The translations under genes were made by a program, and so were the position numbers. This document shows, in pieces, positions 1-8,287 of a DNA stretch of 64,000 nucleotides (the first letter of the stretch is position 1; each line of letters begins with the position of its first letter). The notes beneath the pieces were generated by a model. The model saw nothing but the letters and a program-made list of their open reading frames with translations, did no database searches and was not told where the DNA came from. Source of the stretch: [Mycobacterium] crassicus. GTDB lineage: Bacteria; Actinomycetota; Actinomycetes; Mycobacteriales; Mycobacteriaceae. The DNA is taken from contig NZ_CP084029.1 of assembly GCF_020181615.1 (NCBI RefSeq), positions 2,806,640 to 2,870,639 of the forward strand, in the 5' to 3' direction.

Positions 1-232
1 CCTCGCCGGAGGCATTGGGGCCGGCATCGTTGCGTGCATCATCGGAAGCTGCGGCACCGCCGGCGCGGACCCCGGCCCGTCGCCGCAGACGCCCGCCCTC
101 GTTGACGACGGCCACGCGTGCGGTCCGTGGGTATCCCCGAATATCGGTAACCCGCTCGGCGTGCTGGTCGGCGAAGCAGTCCACCGGGCCATGTGCGATG
201 CGGCGCGGCAACAGCCATCAACACCGCCGTGA
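1..232 (+). CDS. 3' end of a small exported protein (partial)
   Basis: A frame open from the left edge ends at TGA 230-232 and leaves 76 visible residues. It starts in a hydrophobic Gly/Ala/Ile stretch (GGIGAGIVACIIGS) followed by ADPGPSP, which looks like the end of a signal peptide and its cleavage region. The mature part is short and carries two cysteines (HACGPW and AMCDAA) that could pair outside the cell. The family is not recognised. The true start lies outside the window, so total length and operon context are unknown. Codon use and the signal-like start support a real gene rather than a chance frame. Confidence 0.55.
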   Translation, partial: LAGGIGAGIVACIIGSCGTAGADPGPSPQTPALVDDGHACGPWVSPNIGNPLGVLVGEAVHRAMCDAARQQPSTPP

Positions 233-415
233 TTCAGCCCCCGCGGCTCTGTCAGCGGCACCTGTGAGTCCGTCATCGGGAAGATCACGCCTCGCAAAGT
301 GAAAATTCGCCCCTCTCCGGCCGAACCGGGGGCCGAGCCGAGCCGACGGACGGCCAGGCAGCACAATTGGGGAACCAAGTGCACATAGCTGACTAGTGGC
401 GAAAGGTGAGCCCCC

Positions 416-982
416 ATGAATCGACCCGCCGTAACCCTGTCGGTATTGGCCCTGCTGTCCGCCGGTTGGTCGGCGGGGTGTTCGGGTCACGCCGAGTCGG
501 CGGGCCAGACGACGTCGACCGCCTCCCCCAGCTCAACCGGGTCCAGCACCGCCGCGGCGAAACCTGCCGGGCACATCGGCGACACCCTGACCCTGACCCG
601 CGCCGACGGCAGCACGATCGCGGTCACCCTGGAGGAGATCATCAACCCGGCCACCGTCACACCCGGCCCCGGCGACCCCGGCGTCACCTACATCGCGACC
701 AAGCTCAAGATCGCCGATCCGGGAACGGTCGTCATCGACGGTGACGTCAACATCAACGTCTCGCTGTCGGCCTCCGACGGCAGCACTCACGTGCCGGACC
801 TGAAAAACGTCAGCGAATGCAAGAATTTCGACTCCGGCATGTTCCGCCTGAACCCGGGCGAGTCCGCGACCGGCTGCGTGGTTTTCGCGCTGCCGCACGG
901 TGTCAGCCCGACCAAGGTCAAGTACCTGCCGTCGTCCGGATTCGCCGAGGACTTCGGGGAATGGACGCTGTCCAACCACTGA
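416..982 (+). CDS. Secreted lipoprotein, DUF4352/MPT63-like fold
   Basis: This 188-residue protein has a hydrophobic N-terminus ending in SAGWSAGC, a lipobox that puts the acylated cysteine near residue 22. A low-complexity Ser/Thr/Ala linker follows, then a beta-rich domain beginning GHIGDTLTLTRADG. That start is typical of DUF4352/MPT63-like immunoglobulin-type domains, whose function is unknown. Two further cysteines (SECKNF and TGCVVF) could form a disulfide. The start is supported by AAAGGTGA seven bases upstream of ATG 416. It stands alone between the partial gene on its left and clpC2. The lipoprotein call is firm; the domain assignment is by resemblance. Confidence 0.75.
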   Translation: MNRPAVTLSVLALLSAGWSAGCSGHAESAGQTTSTASPSSTGSSTAAAKPAGHIGDTLTLTRADGSTIAVTLEEIINPATVTPGPGDPGVTYIATKLKIADPGTVVIDGDVNINVSLSASDGSTHVPDLKNVSECKNFDSGMFRLNPGESATGCVVFALPHGVSPTKVKYLPSSGFAEDFGEWTLSNH

Positions 983-999
983 CCGCGCACGAACGCGGA

Positions 1000-1048
1000 T
1001 CGTCAATCGACGGTTGACGACACTCGGTCGTCAACTTATGGTTGACGA
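1000..1048. promoter_or_regulatory. Twin palindromic operator at the clpC2 start
   Basis: Two inverted repeats share one half-site. The first is TCGTCAA (1000-1006), seven bases, TTGACGA (1014-1020). The second is TCGTCAAC (1028-1035), five bases, GTTGACGA (1041-1048). Their centres are 28 bp apart. The second overlaps the alternative ATG at 1038 and ends one base before ATG 1050. Because the ClpC2 protein has a helix-turn-helix and is reported to repress itself in mycobacteria, this is most likely its own operator. That link is inference; the palindromes are directly visible. Confidence 0.75.
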
Positions 1049-1049
1049 T

Positions 1050-1790
1050 ATGGTCGGTCCGACTCCCCTCACCCCCTCCGTTCGCCTCGACGACCTAATC
1101 ACCGCCATCACCGGCGTGCACGACAACCCCCTCGAGCAGTTGACCGACGCGGTGCTGGCCGCCGAGCATCTCGGCGAGGTCGCCGATCATCTGATCGGGC
1201 ACTTCGTCGACCACGCCCGGCACTCCGGGGCGTCCTGGACCGATATCGGCAGATGCATGGGCGTCACCAAGCAGGCCGCCCAGAAGCGCTTCGTCCCGCG
1301 CGCCGAGGCCACCGACACCGAGCAGGGCTTCGCCCGCTTCACACCACGGGCACGCAATGCGGTGGTGGCGGCCCAGAATGCCGCCCACCGAGCCCGCAAC
1401 GCCGAGATCACCCCTGAGCATCTGCTGCTGGGCCTGCTGGACGATCCCGGCGCACTGGCCACCGCACTTCTGTCCGCCCAGCACGTCGACTCCGCCGCCC
1501 TCGCCGCAGCCGTTACCCTGCCTCCCGGCGGCGCCGAATCCCCCGCCCTGATTCCGTTCAGCGGCCCGGCCCGCAAGGCCCTGGAGTTGACCTTCCGCAC
1601 CGCACTTCGCCTCGGCCACAACTACATCGGCACCGAGCACCTGTTGCTGGCGCTGCTGGAGTGCGAGGACGACACCGGGCCGTTGCATCGCGCGGGCGTC
1701 GACCGGGACAGGGCCGAGTCCGACCTGGCGCACGTGCTGGAGTCGATCACCACGAGCCGGGCCGGCGCCAAGACCGATCCCGCGACCTGA
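1050..1790 (+). CDS. clpC2: ClpC2, Clp N-domain protein with DNA-binding helix-turn-helix
   Basis: This 246-residue protein matches mycobacterial ClpC2 (Rv2667). The N-terminal third holds a helix-turn-helix (SWTDIGRCMGVTKQAAQKRF). It is followed by two Clp N-type repeats with the diagnostic phrases ITPEHLLLGLL and IGTEHLLLALL. No AAA+ ATPase domain is present, so it is not a chaperone. Family knowledge: ClpC2 resembles the ClpC1 N-domain, can bind ClpC1-targeting peptides such as cyclomarin, and represses its own promoter. ATG 1050 is chosen because it aligns with the M. tuberculosis start; ATG 1038, inside the operator, is possible and adds four residues. No Shine-Dalgarno site precedes either ATG, which suggests a leaderless or weakly led transcript. 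Confidence 0.88.
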   Translation: MVGPTPLTPSVRLDDLITAITGVHDNPLEQLTDAVLAAEHLGEVADHLIGHFVDHARHSGASWTDIGRCMGVTKQAAQKRFVPRAEATDTEQGFARFTPRARNAVVAAQNAAHRARNAEITPEHLLLGLLDDPGALATALLSAQHVDSAALAAAVTLPPGGAESPALIPFSGPARKALELTFRTALRLGHNYIGTEHLLLALLECEDDTGPLHRAGVDRDRAESDLAHVLESITTSRAGAKTDPAT

Positions 1791-1864
1791 CCGGCCTGGC
1801 CGAGGCTGGTGCACCCGCGAGCGCGATGTGCCAAGATGCCCAAAAGAAAACGAAGAAGGACATG

Positions 1865-2404
1865 ATGCATCGCTGGATTCTGGCCCTGATCACTTCCGTC
1901 GCCACCGCGTTGGCCGCCCTCACGGCGCCGGCCGCCGGATACGCCACGCCGACCACCAACCCGGAGGCTCCGATCGGCCGCCTCGGCGACACGCTGCGCA
2001 TCCAGTACAAGGACGAGGCCTTCGGCCCGATCGTCGCCGACGTGACCGTGCACGACGTGGTGCCCAGCGAGATCCCGCCGGGCTGGGGCGAGAACGGATC
2101 GCCGCGCTGGCGCAATCAGGGCGGCCCCTGGCGGGCGAACGTGACCGTCCACCCGATCTCGGTGCCCAACTCGTACATCATGGCGGCCTCGACGACCTTC
2201 AACGGCGTCACACCCGGCGGCGATGCCTACGTGTCCAAGCACACCGACGACCCGACCACCCTCGACGCGCTGCTCACTAACGCGCCGGCGGGCTCCACCG
2301 TCACCGGCGGGGTCTACTGGGACGTCTACCGCGGCCTGGTCACCCACGTCACGATGCTCTCGCGGAACACCGGCCTGCGCCTGGCGCAGTGGAATCTGGG
2401 CTAA
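1865..2404 (+). CDS. Exported protein of unknown function (Rv2668-like)
   Basis: A 179-residue protein with a clear signal peptide: MHRWIL, a hydrophobic core rich in Ala/Leu/Thr, and a probable AXA-type site at GYATP. The mature domain starts GRLGDTLRIQYKDEAFGPIVADV, similar in style to the DUF4352/MPT63-like domain of the lipoprotein at 416-982. Start 1865 is preferred to ATG 1862 because the AGAAGGA Shine-Dalgarno at 1854-1860 sits at a workable distance. It lies downstream of clpC2, as in M. tuberculosis, and may be co-transcribed with it over 74 bases. Its TAA overlaps the stop of the convergent ATPase gene. No enzymatic motif is visible. Confidence 0.72.
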   Translation: MHRWILALITSVATALAALTAPAAGYATPTTNPEAPIGRLGDTLRIQYKDEAFGPIVADVTVHDVVPSEIPPGWGENGSPRWRNQGGPWRANVTVHPISVPNSYIMAASTTFNGVTPGGDAYVSKHTDDPTTLDALLTNAPAGSTVTGGVYWDVYRGLVTHVTMLSRNTGLRLAQWNLG

Positions 2405-3447
2405 CCGGCGCTGCTCAACGCCAACAGCCGCGAGGTGGCCCGCAGGTACTTCTTGCGGTAGCCGCCGGCCAGCATCTCCGCGCTGAAGATGTCGTCCAGC
2501 TTGGCCCCGGAGGCCACCACCGGGGTGCCGGCGTCGTAGAGCCGGTCGGTGAGCGCCACCAACCGCAGCGCCACGTTCTGATCGTCGATGGGGTGGGCCC
2601 CGGTGAGAAACACGCCCGTGACGCCCTCGATCAGGGTCAGGTATCGCGACGGGTGCATGGTGGCCAGGTGCGCGCACAGCGCGTCGAAATCGTCCAGGGT
2701 CGACCCTGGCGTGGCCGCGGCGCGCTCTGAGACCTGCTGCGCCGACGGTGGTTCGGGCGCCGGCGGCAGGTCCCGGTGTCGATAGTCCGGTCCGTCGACC
2801 CGAACCGGGGTGAAAATGCTTGAGAGCGCACTGATCTCACGAAGGAAGTCCTGGACCGCGAAACGCCCCTCGCCGAGCTGATCGGGCAGGGTGTTCGACG
2901 TGGCGGCAATCGAAACACCCCGCGCCACCAGTTCCGACAGCAGGCGCGAAACGAGGGTGGTGTTACCCGGGTCGTCGAGCTCGAATTCGTCGATGCACAC
3001 CACGGTGTAGTCGCCGAGCAACTCGATGCACTCGGTGAAACCGAACACCCCGGCCAGCTGGGTCAGCTCCATGAACGTCGCGAACGCCGTCTTGTGCCCC
3101 GCGCCGCCGTCGGCGGCATCGGTGATCTGGCGATAGATCGAGGCCAACAGGTGGGTCTTACCGACCCCGAACCCGCCGTCCAGGTAGAGCCCGACCCCAG
3201 GGAGCACCTCACGCTTGCCGAGGAGCTTGCGCCGCCCGGCCCGCCGCGTCAGCGCCTGGACGCAGAACCCCGTGCAGGATGTCACCGCCGCCGCCTGGGT
3301 GGGCTGCACCGGGTCGGGCCGGTAGCTGGAGAAGCTGGCCCCCGAGAACGTCGGCGGCGGTTTGAGCTGCGCGATCAACCGCTCCGGGGAGACCGCCGGA
3401 TGCCGGTCCACCAGATGGGCGATCGACTCGACAGCTGGATTGGGCAC
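2401..3447 (-). CDS. AFG1/ZapE-family ATPase
   Basis: A P-loop ATPase of 348 residues from the proposed GTG start. Walker A is GGFGVGKT (about residues 91-98) and Walker B is VVCIDEFELDD (about 150-158). These, with an SNTLP sensor segment, are typical of the AFG1/ZapE family, cytosolic ATPases linked to cell division and quality control in other bacteria. It corresponds to Rv2670c. GTG 3447 is chosen because it leaves a 34-bp divergent promoter gap to the next gene. An ATG at 3483 would overlap that gene's start. The stop overlaps the stop of the convergent exported-protein gene by two bases. The substrate is unknown. Confidence 0.82.
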   Translation of the reverse strand: MPNPAVESIAHLVDRHPAVSPERLIAQLKPPPTFSGASFSSYRPDPVQPTQAAAVTSCTGFCVQALTRRAGRRKLLGKREVLPGVGLYLDGGFGVGKTHLLASIYRQITDAADGGAGHKTAFATFMELTQLAGVFGFTECIELLGDYTVVCIDEFELDDPGNTTLVSRLLSELVARGVSIAATSNTLPDQLGEGRFAVQDFLREISALSSIFTPVRVDGPDYRHRDLPPAPEPPSAQQVSERAAATPGSTLDDFDALCAHLATMHPSRYLTLIEGVTGVFLTGAHPIDDQNVALRLVALTDRLYDAGTPVVASGAKLDDIFSAEMLAGGYRKKYLRATSRLLALSSAG

Positions 3448-3481
3448 GCAGGAACTGTAGCCACATGGTGCAATCGAGGTC

Positions 3482-4264
3482 ATGTCCGACCTCAGCGCAG
3501 ATCCGGGTTTCACGCTGTTGGGCGCCACGGCGCCCGTCGACGACAAAGAGCTGGCCAGGCTCTACGCCTACCCCGAAGGCGACCAGGCGCGTCTGTGGGT
3601 GCGAGCCAACTTCATCAGCAGCATCGACGGCGGTGCGACCATGTCGGGTACCTCCGGCGGCCTGGCCGGGCCGGGCGACCGCACGGTGTTCACGCTGCTG
3701 CGTGCACTCGCCGACATCATCGTTGTCGGTGCGGGCACCATCCGGCTCGAGAACTACGGCGGTGCCCATCTCAACGTCGCCGAGCGCCAGCGCCGCCGCG
3801 ACCGCGGACAGTCCGAGGTTCCCCGGCTGGCGATCGTCTCCGGATCCGGACGCCTGGACCGGGACCTGCGGGTCTTCACCGAGACCGAGCTGACACCCCT
3901 GGTGCTGACCAGCGCGACGGCCGCCGACGACACCCGGCGGCGGTTGGCCGGGCGGGCCGAGGTCCTGGACTGCTCGGGCAACGCCCCCGACCGGATCGAT
4001 GTGGCCGCGGTGCTGGCCGCGCTGGCCGCCCGCGGCCAGCACCGGATCCTCACCGAGGGCGGCCCGACCCTGCTGGATTCCTTCATCGAAGGCGATCTGC
4101 TCGACGAGCTGTGCCTGACGGTGGCGCCGTACCTGGTCGGGGGCCTGGCCCGTCGCATCGCCACCGGCGCCGGCGAACAGGCCACCCCGATGCGCTGTGC
4201 ACATCTGCTCAGCGACGCATCCGGCTACCTCTACGGCCGCTACGTCAAAAGCACCCGCCTATAA
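3482..4264 (+). CDS. RibD C-terminal-like pyrimidine/dihydrofolate reductase
   Basis: A 260-residue single-domain protein of the RibD C-terminal (DHFR-fold) family, equivalent to Rv2671. The phrase NFISSIDGGATMSG marks the substrate-side strand. The segment HRILTEGGPTLLDSFIEGDLLDEL is the NADPH-side signature of this family. It lacks the deaminase half of true RibD. In M. tuberculosis the homolog has been associated with dihydrofolate reductase activity and antifolate resistance, so a folate-related role is plausible here. The ATG overlaps the most upstream possible start of the divergent ATPase gene. It lies ten bases ahead of the lipoprotein hydrolase gene, probably in one transcript. Confidence 0.85.
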   Translation: MSDLSADPGFTLLGATAPVDDKELARLYAYPEGDQARLWVRANFISSIDGGATMSGTSGGLAGPGDRTVFTLLRALADIIVVGAGTIRLENYGGAHLNVAERQRRRDRGQSEVPRLAIVSGSGRLDRDLRVFTETELTPLVLTSATAADDTRRRLAGRAEVLDCSGNAPDRIDVAAVLAALAARGQHRILTEGGPTLLDSFIEGDLLDELCLTVAPYLVGGLARRIATGAGEQATPMRCAHLLSDASGYLYGRYVKSTRL

Positions 4265-4274
4265 GGTGACTGTC

Positions 4275-5834
4275 ATGAGTCGGCACCCCGGGTTCGCCAC
4301 GATCGTGCTCACGGTGGCCACCATGCTGGCGGGCTGCGCGCCCGGCCTGGCGGCGGACCCGCGATTCGCCACCAACTCCGGTGCGGGGCCGCAGGGACAG
4401 CCCGAATCCACCTCTGAGCATGCCGGGCCACCCCCGATCGAGGTGCCCAAGAACGACCTGGGCTGGCATGACTGCACAGCACGGCTGTTCGGCGACGCCG
4501 CAGTGCCCGCCACCCCGGGGGTACGGCTGGACTGCTCCAGCTATGACGCCGACGTGGACCCGCTCGGCGGCGGTTCCTCGGCGATCAGCATCGGCGTGGT
4601 GCGCGCCCGCTCCGTGCAGACCCCCGCCGATGCGGGCCCCGTGGTGTTCACCACCGGCTGGGACATGCCGTCGTCGCTGCAGCTGCCGGCCTGGCTGGCC
4701 CGGGCCGGCGCCGACGTGCTCAAGAGCCACCCGATCGTTGCCGTGGACCGCCGGGGCACCGGGATGTCGAGCGCGGTCGACTGCCGCGATCGGGCCCAGC
4801 GAGACGAGATGTGGAACCAATCGCAGTTCTCCCCCGGTGACGACCCGGTCGCCAACCTGGGCACCGTCACGATGGAGGCCACCACCGACTGCACCGACGC
4901 CATCTCGCCCGGCGAGTCGTCCTATGACAACACCCACGCCGCCACCGATCTGGAGCGGCTGCGCAGCATCTGGGATGTTCCCGCGCTGGCCCTGCTGGGT
5001 ATCGGCAACGGCGCCCAGGTCGCGCTGGCCTACGCCGGATCCCATCCCGGCAAGGTGGCCCGACTGGCGCTCGACTCCCCCATCCCGCTCGGCGTGGCCG
5101 CCGAATCCGCGGCCGAGGAGCGGATCAAGGGACAGGAAGCAGCCTTCGAGGCCTTCGTCGCGCAGTGCATCGCGATCAACTGCCCGCTGGCACCCGACCC
5201 CAAGGGCGTCGTCGACGGGGTCTTGAACTCCGCGCGTTCCGGGCACGGCCCGGGCGGGGCCTCGGTGGCCGCGGTCACCAACGCGATCATCATCGCGCTG
5301 GGCTATCCCACCGGAGACCGGGTCAACACCACCAACGAACTGGCCAGGGCGCTGGCGACGGCGAATTCCGGCGACCCCAATCTGCTGAACAACCTGATCA
5401 ACCGCGCCCAGGGCACCGTCGGCAGTGACGGCCACTTCATCAACTCCTGCGCCGACGCCCTCAACCGGCCCACCCCGGATCGGGTCCGCGAACTCGTGGT
5501 CGGCTGGGGCAAGCTCTACCCACAGTTCGGCACCGTCGGCGCCCTGGACATGGCGCAGTGCCTGAGCTGGCCCAGCAGCAGCACCCCGGAGCCGCCGAAG
5601 GAGCTCAAGATTGACGTGCTGCTGCTCGGTGTGCAGAACGACCCGATAGTCGGCGAGGAGGGCGTGGCGGCCACCGCAGCAGCAGTCATCAACGCCGGGT
5701 CGGCCAGCAAGCGGGTGATGTGGCAGGGCATCGGGCACGGGGCCGCGGTGTATTCGTCGTGCACACTGCCGCCGCTGATCGGCTATCTCGAGAGCGGAAA
5801 ACTCCCCGACACCGACGTCTACTGCCCGGCCTGA
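4275..5834 (+). CDS. Lipoprotein with alpha/beta-hydrolase fold lacking the serine nucleophile
   Basis: A 519-residue exported protein equivalent to Rv2672. A signal peptide ends in the lipobox MLAGC, with the lipidated cysteine at residue 21. The body resembles the secreted tripeptidyl-peptidase-like proteases (Hip1/CaeA group) with an alpha/beta-hydrolase core and a TAP-like C-terminal part. The oxyanion-side motif VDRRGTGMS (about 158-165) is present. The acid (NDPI, Asp456) and the histidine (GIGHGA, His488) are in place. The nucleophile elbow reads GIGNG (242-246), so the expected serine is Gly244. This predicts a non-hydrolytic or altered protein. AGGTGAC precedes ATG 4275. Multiple cysteines suggest extracytoplasmic disulfides. 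Confidence 0.8.
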   Translation: MSRHPGFATIVLTVATMLAGCAPGLAADPRFATNSGAGPQGQPESTSEHAGPPPIEVPKNDLGWHDCTARLFGDAAVPATPGVRLDCSSYDADVDPLGGGSSAISIGVVRARSVQTPADAGPVVFTTGWDMPSSLQLPAWLARAGADVLKSHPIVAVDRRGTGMSSAVDCRDRAQRDEMWNQSQFSPGDDPVANLGTVTMEATTDCTDAISPGESSYDNTHAATDLERLRSIWDVPALALLGIGNGAQVALAYAGSHPGKVARLALDSPIPLGVAAESAAEERIKGQEAAFEAFVAQCIAINCPLAPDPKGVVDGVLNSARSGHGPGGASVAAVTNAIIIALGYPTGDRVNTTNELARALATANSGDPNLLNNLINRAQGTVGSDGHFINSCADALNRPTPDRVRELVVGWGKLYPQFGTVGALDMAQCLSWPSSSTPEPPKELKIDVLLLGVQNDPIVGEEGVAATAAAVINAGSASKRVMWQGIGHGAAVYSSCTLPPLIGYLESGKLPDTDVYCPA

Positions 5835-5844
5835 GCCGGCCTCG

Positions 5845-7143
5845 GTGTACGGTGCGCTGGTGACGGCAGCCGACTCCATCCGCACCGCCCTCCTGGCCGC
5901 ATTCCGGCCGCCCACCAGTGCCCCGAGCGCCGCGACGGTGCTGCGTTCGGTGCTGTGGCCGGTGGCCATCATGTCGCTGATCCATCGTGCCGTGGTGCTG
6001 CCGCTGAACGGAAACATCACCGACGACTTCAAGCCGGTGTACCGGGCGGTGCTGAACTTCCGGCACGGCCTGGACATCTACAACGAGCATTTCGACTACG
6101 TCGACCCGCACTACCTGTACTCGCCGGGCGGCACCCTGCTGATGTCGCCGTTCGGGTATCTGCCCGAGACCCTGTCGCGGTACACGTTCGTCGCCACCAA
6201 CACGATCGCGATCGTGATCGCCGCCTACCTGCTGCTGCGGATGTTCGGCTTCGGGCTGACCTCGGTGGCCGCGCCGGCCCTGCTCGCGGCCATGTTCCTC
6301 ACCGAGAGCGTGAGCAGCACCTTGGTGTTCACCAACATCAACGGCGTCATCCTGCTGGCCGAGGTGCTGTACCTGCGCTGGCTGCTGGACGGGCGGAACA
6401 GCCGCCAGTGGTGGGCCGGTGTGGCGATCGGACTGACGCTGGTGGTCAAACCGGTGCTGGCGCCACTGCTGCTGTTGCCGCTGCTGAGCAGGCAGTGGCG
6501 ACCGTTCGTCGGGGCGATCGCGGTGCCGGTGCTGTTCAACCTGGTGGCGTTCCCGCTGGCCAGCGACCCGACCAGCTACTTCACCCAGACGGTCCCCTAC
6601 ATCATGGGCACCCGCGACTACTTCAACTCCTCGATCCTGGGCAACGGAGTGTTCTTCGGGCTGCCCTCGGGGCTGATCCTGTTCATGCGGGTGGCGTTCA
6701 CCCTGATCGCCGCGGTCAGCCTATGGCTGCTCTACCGCTACTACCGCACCCGCGACCCGCGCTTCTGGATGCTCACCTCCACGGGTGTACTGCTGACGAC
6801 CTCGTTCCTGGTTCTGTCGCTGGGCCAGGGCTACTACTCGATCGTGCTGTTCCCGTTCCTGATGACGGTGGTGCTGCCGAACTCGGTGCTGCGGAACTGG
6901 CCGGCCTGGTTGGGCATCTACGGGTTCATGACCCTGGACAAGTGGCTGATCTTCCGGTGGATGAACGTGGGCCGGCCGCTGGACTACCTCAAGATCACCT
7001 ACGGCTGGTCCCTGCTGCTGATCGTGATCTGCGCGGTGCTGTGCTACCGCTACCTGGACGCCCGGGAAGCCGGCCGCCTCGACGACGGGATCGATCCGGC
7101 GTGGCTGACGGCCGAGCCGAAGCGGGCTAGCGTGGAGGCATGA
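5845..7143 (+). CDS. aftC: AftC, alpha-(1->3)-arabinofuranosyltransferase
   Basis: A 432-residue multi-spanning membrane glycosyltransferase of the GT-C type, matching mycobacterial AftC (Rv2673) almost along its full length. It adds branching alpha-1,3-arabinofuranose residues from decaprenyl-phospho-arabinose to arabinogalactan and arabinomannan at the outer face of the membrane. The GT-C acidic motif is in the first extracytoplasmic loop (NITDDFKPVYRAVLNF, Asp60-Asp61). About ten hydrophobic segments follow, including FTNINGVILLAEVLYLRWLL. GTG 5845 (MYGALVTAADSIRT) is chosen because it matches the M. tuberculosis start; a GTG at 5860 is possible. It begins ten bases after the lipoprotein gene and overlaps msrB by ATGA. 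Confidence 0.92.
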   Translation: MYGALVTAADSIRTALLAAFRPPTSAPSAATVLRSVLWPVAIMSLIHRAVVLPLNGNITDDFKPVYRAVLNFRHGLDIYNEHFDYVDPHYLYSPGGTLLMSPFGYLPETLSRYTFVATNTIAIVIAAYLLLRMFGFGLTSVAAPALLAAMFLTESVSSTLVFTNINGVILLAEVLYLRWLLDGRNSRQWWAGVAIGLTLVVKPVLAPLLLLPLLSRQWRPFVGAIAVPVLFNLVAFPLASDPTSYFTQTVPYIMGTRDYFNSSILGNGVFFGLPSGLILFMRVAFTLIAAVSLWLLYRYYRTRDPRFWMLTSTGVLLTTSFLVLSLGQGYYSIVLFPFLMTVVLPNSVLRNWPAWLGIYGFMTLDKWLIFRWMNVGRPLDYLKITYGWSLLLIVICAVLCYRYLDAREAGRLDDGIDPAWLTAEPKRASVEA

Positions 7144-7547
7144 CCTCTCCCAAGGTGACCCTCACCGACGACGAGTGGCGCCAAAAGCTCACCCCCGAAG
7201 AGTTCGCGGTGCTGCGCCGGGCCGGTACCGAACCGCCGCACACCGGCGAATACACCGACACCACCGCCGACGGTGTCTACGAATGCCGGGCGTGCGGTGC
7301 CGAATTGTTCCGCAGCACAGAGAAATTCCACTCGCACTGCGGATGGCCGTCGTTCTTCGACCCGGCCGACTCCGACGCGGTGATCCTGCGCTCCGACGAC
7401 TCCTTGGGGATGCGTCGCACCGAGGTGCTGTGCGCGTCCTGCCACAGCCACCTGGGGCATGTGTTCGAAGGTGAGGGCTACCCCACCCCAACCGACCAGC
7501 GGTACTGCATCAACAGCATTTGTCTGCGGCTGACGCCGGCGGACTGA
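7140..7547 (+). CDS. msrB: Peptide methionine-(R)-S-oxide reductase
   Basis: A 135-residue MsrB that reduces methionine-R-sulfoxide in proteins using thioredoxin. Four zinc ligands are visible as two CxxC pairs (ECRACG, Cys49/52; LCASCH, Cys98/101). The catalytic cysteine is in RYCINS (Cys123). The substrate-pocket motif CGWPSFFDP is intact, and the length is typical of the family. The ATG overlaps the aftC stop (ATGA at 7140-7143), so the two are translationally coupled. The leftward methyltransferase gene ends two bases after its stop, leaving no room for a separate terminator. Confidence 0.93.
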   Translation: MTSPKVTLTDDEWRQKLTPEEFAVLRRAGTEPPHTGEYTDTTADGVYECRACGAELFRSTEKFHSHCGWPSFFDPADSDAVILRSDDSLGMRRTEVLCASCHSHLGHVFEGEGYPTPTDQRYCINSICLRLTPAD

Positions 7548-7549
7548 GC

Positions 7550-8287
7550 TCAGTCCACTCGGGTGGCGTGGATCTCCCAGAACGGGGCGTGTACCAGCTG
7601 CCCGTCCAGCAGCGGCTCGATGACCGCCAGCCGCTGCGCGATCGCCTGGATCCGCGGCGGCGCGGCCGGGTTCTGCTCGACTTGCGCGGCGAATCCGGCG
7701 GCGCTGACGTTCACCAGGTAGCTGGTCGGTCCCAGATAGTCGATCCGCCAGCCACCGGCCGGCAACCCCGATCGCAGCTCCTCGCTCGACATGGCCGGAG
7801 GCATGAAGAACCCGTTGATGTTGTAGTCAGCGGCCTCCACCATGAACAGCCGGGCCCCGGGCCTGGTGGCCCGGTGCAGCGCCCGCAGGTAGTGATGCTG
7901 GGCCTCGCCGCCGAAGGTGTTGTAGAAGGCGGTGTCGACGACGGTGTCGAAGCGGTCGGTGAAGCCGTCTAGGGATTTGGCGTCGCCGACACGGAAGTCC
8001 ACCGACACCCCGGCGGCGCGCGCGTTGTCCTGGGCGCGTTCGATGGCCGTCTCCGACACGTCGACACCGGTTGCGGTGCAACCATTCTGGGCGAAGTGGA
8101 TCGCGTGGTGTCCCGGTCCGGTGCCGGGATCGAGCACCGCACCCCGGATCGCGCCCAACGCCACCAGTCGTCGCACCGCGGGTTGCGCTCCGCCGATGTC
8201 CCAGGGGGTCGCCGCGGGCAATCCCCTGGCGGTCAGATCGGTGCGGTAGATCTCCTCGAAGCGCTCGGCATCGGCGCTTCCCGTCAT
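7550..8287 (-). CDS. Class I SAM-dependent methyltransferase
   Basis: A 245-residue methyltransferase equivalent to Rv2675c. The SAM-binding glycine-rich loop is [16 protein letters not shown] (about residues 51-66). The adenine-side acidic residue is in GVDVSE, and the post-II motif is in [12 protein letters not shown]. The substrate is unknown. The ATG overlaps the stop of hemQ (TCAT at 8284-8287 on the plus strand), so it is the last gene of the hemE-cgoX-hemQ run. That position hints at a link to tetrapyrrole metabolism, but no porphyrin-specific motif is visible. A small-molecule methyltransferase of another pathway is equally possible. Confidence 0.8.
   Translation of the reverse strand: MTGSADAERFEEIYRTDLTARGLPAATPWDIGGAQPAVRRLVALGAIRGAVLDPGTGPGHHAIHFAQNGCTATGVDVSETAIERAQDNARAAGVSVDFRVGDAKSLDGFTDRFDTVVDTAFYNTFGGEAQHHYLRALHRATRPGARLFMVEAADYNINGFFMPPAMSSEELRSGLPAGGWRIDYLGPTSYLVNVSAAGFAAQVEQNPAAPPRIQAIAQRLAVIEPLLDGQLVHAPFWEIHATRVD

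Noticed and set aside
4245..6077. A 610-codon open frame antisense to the lipoprotein hydrolase and aftC
   Set aside because: Composition is Gly/Arg/Val-rich with no motif, and it crosses two clearly conserved genes.
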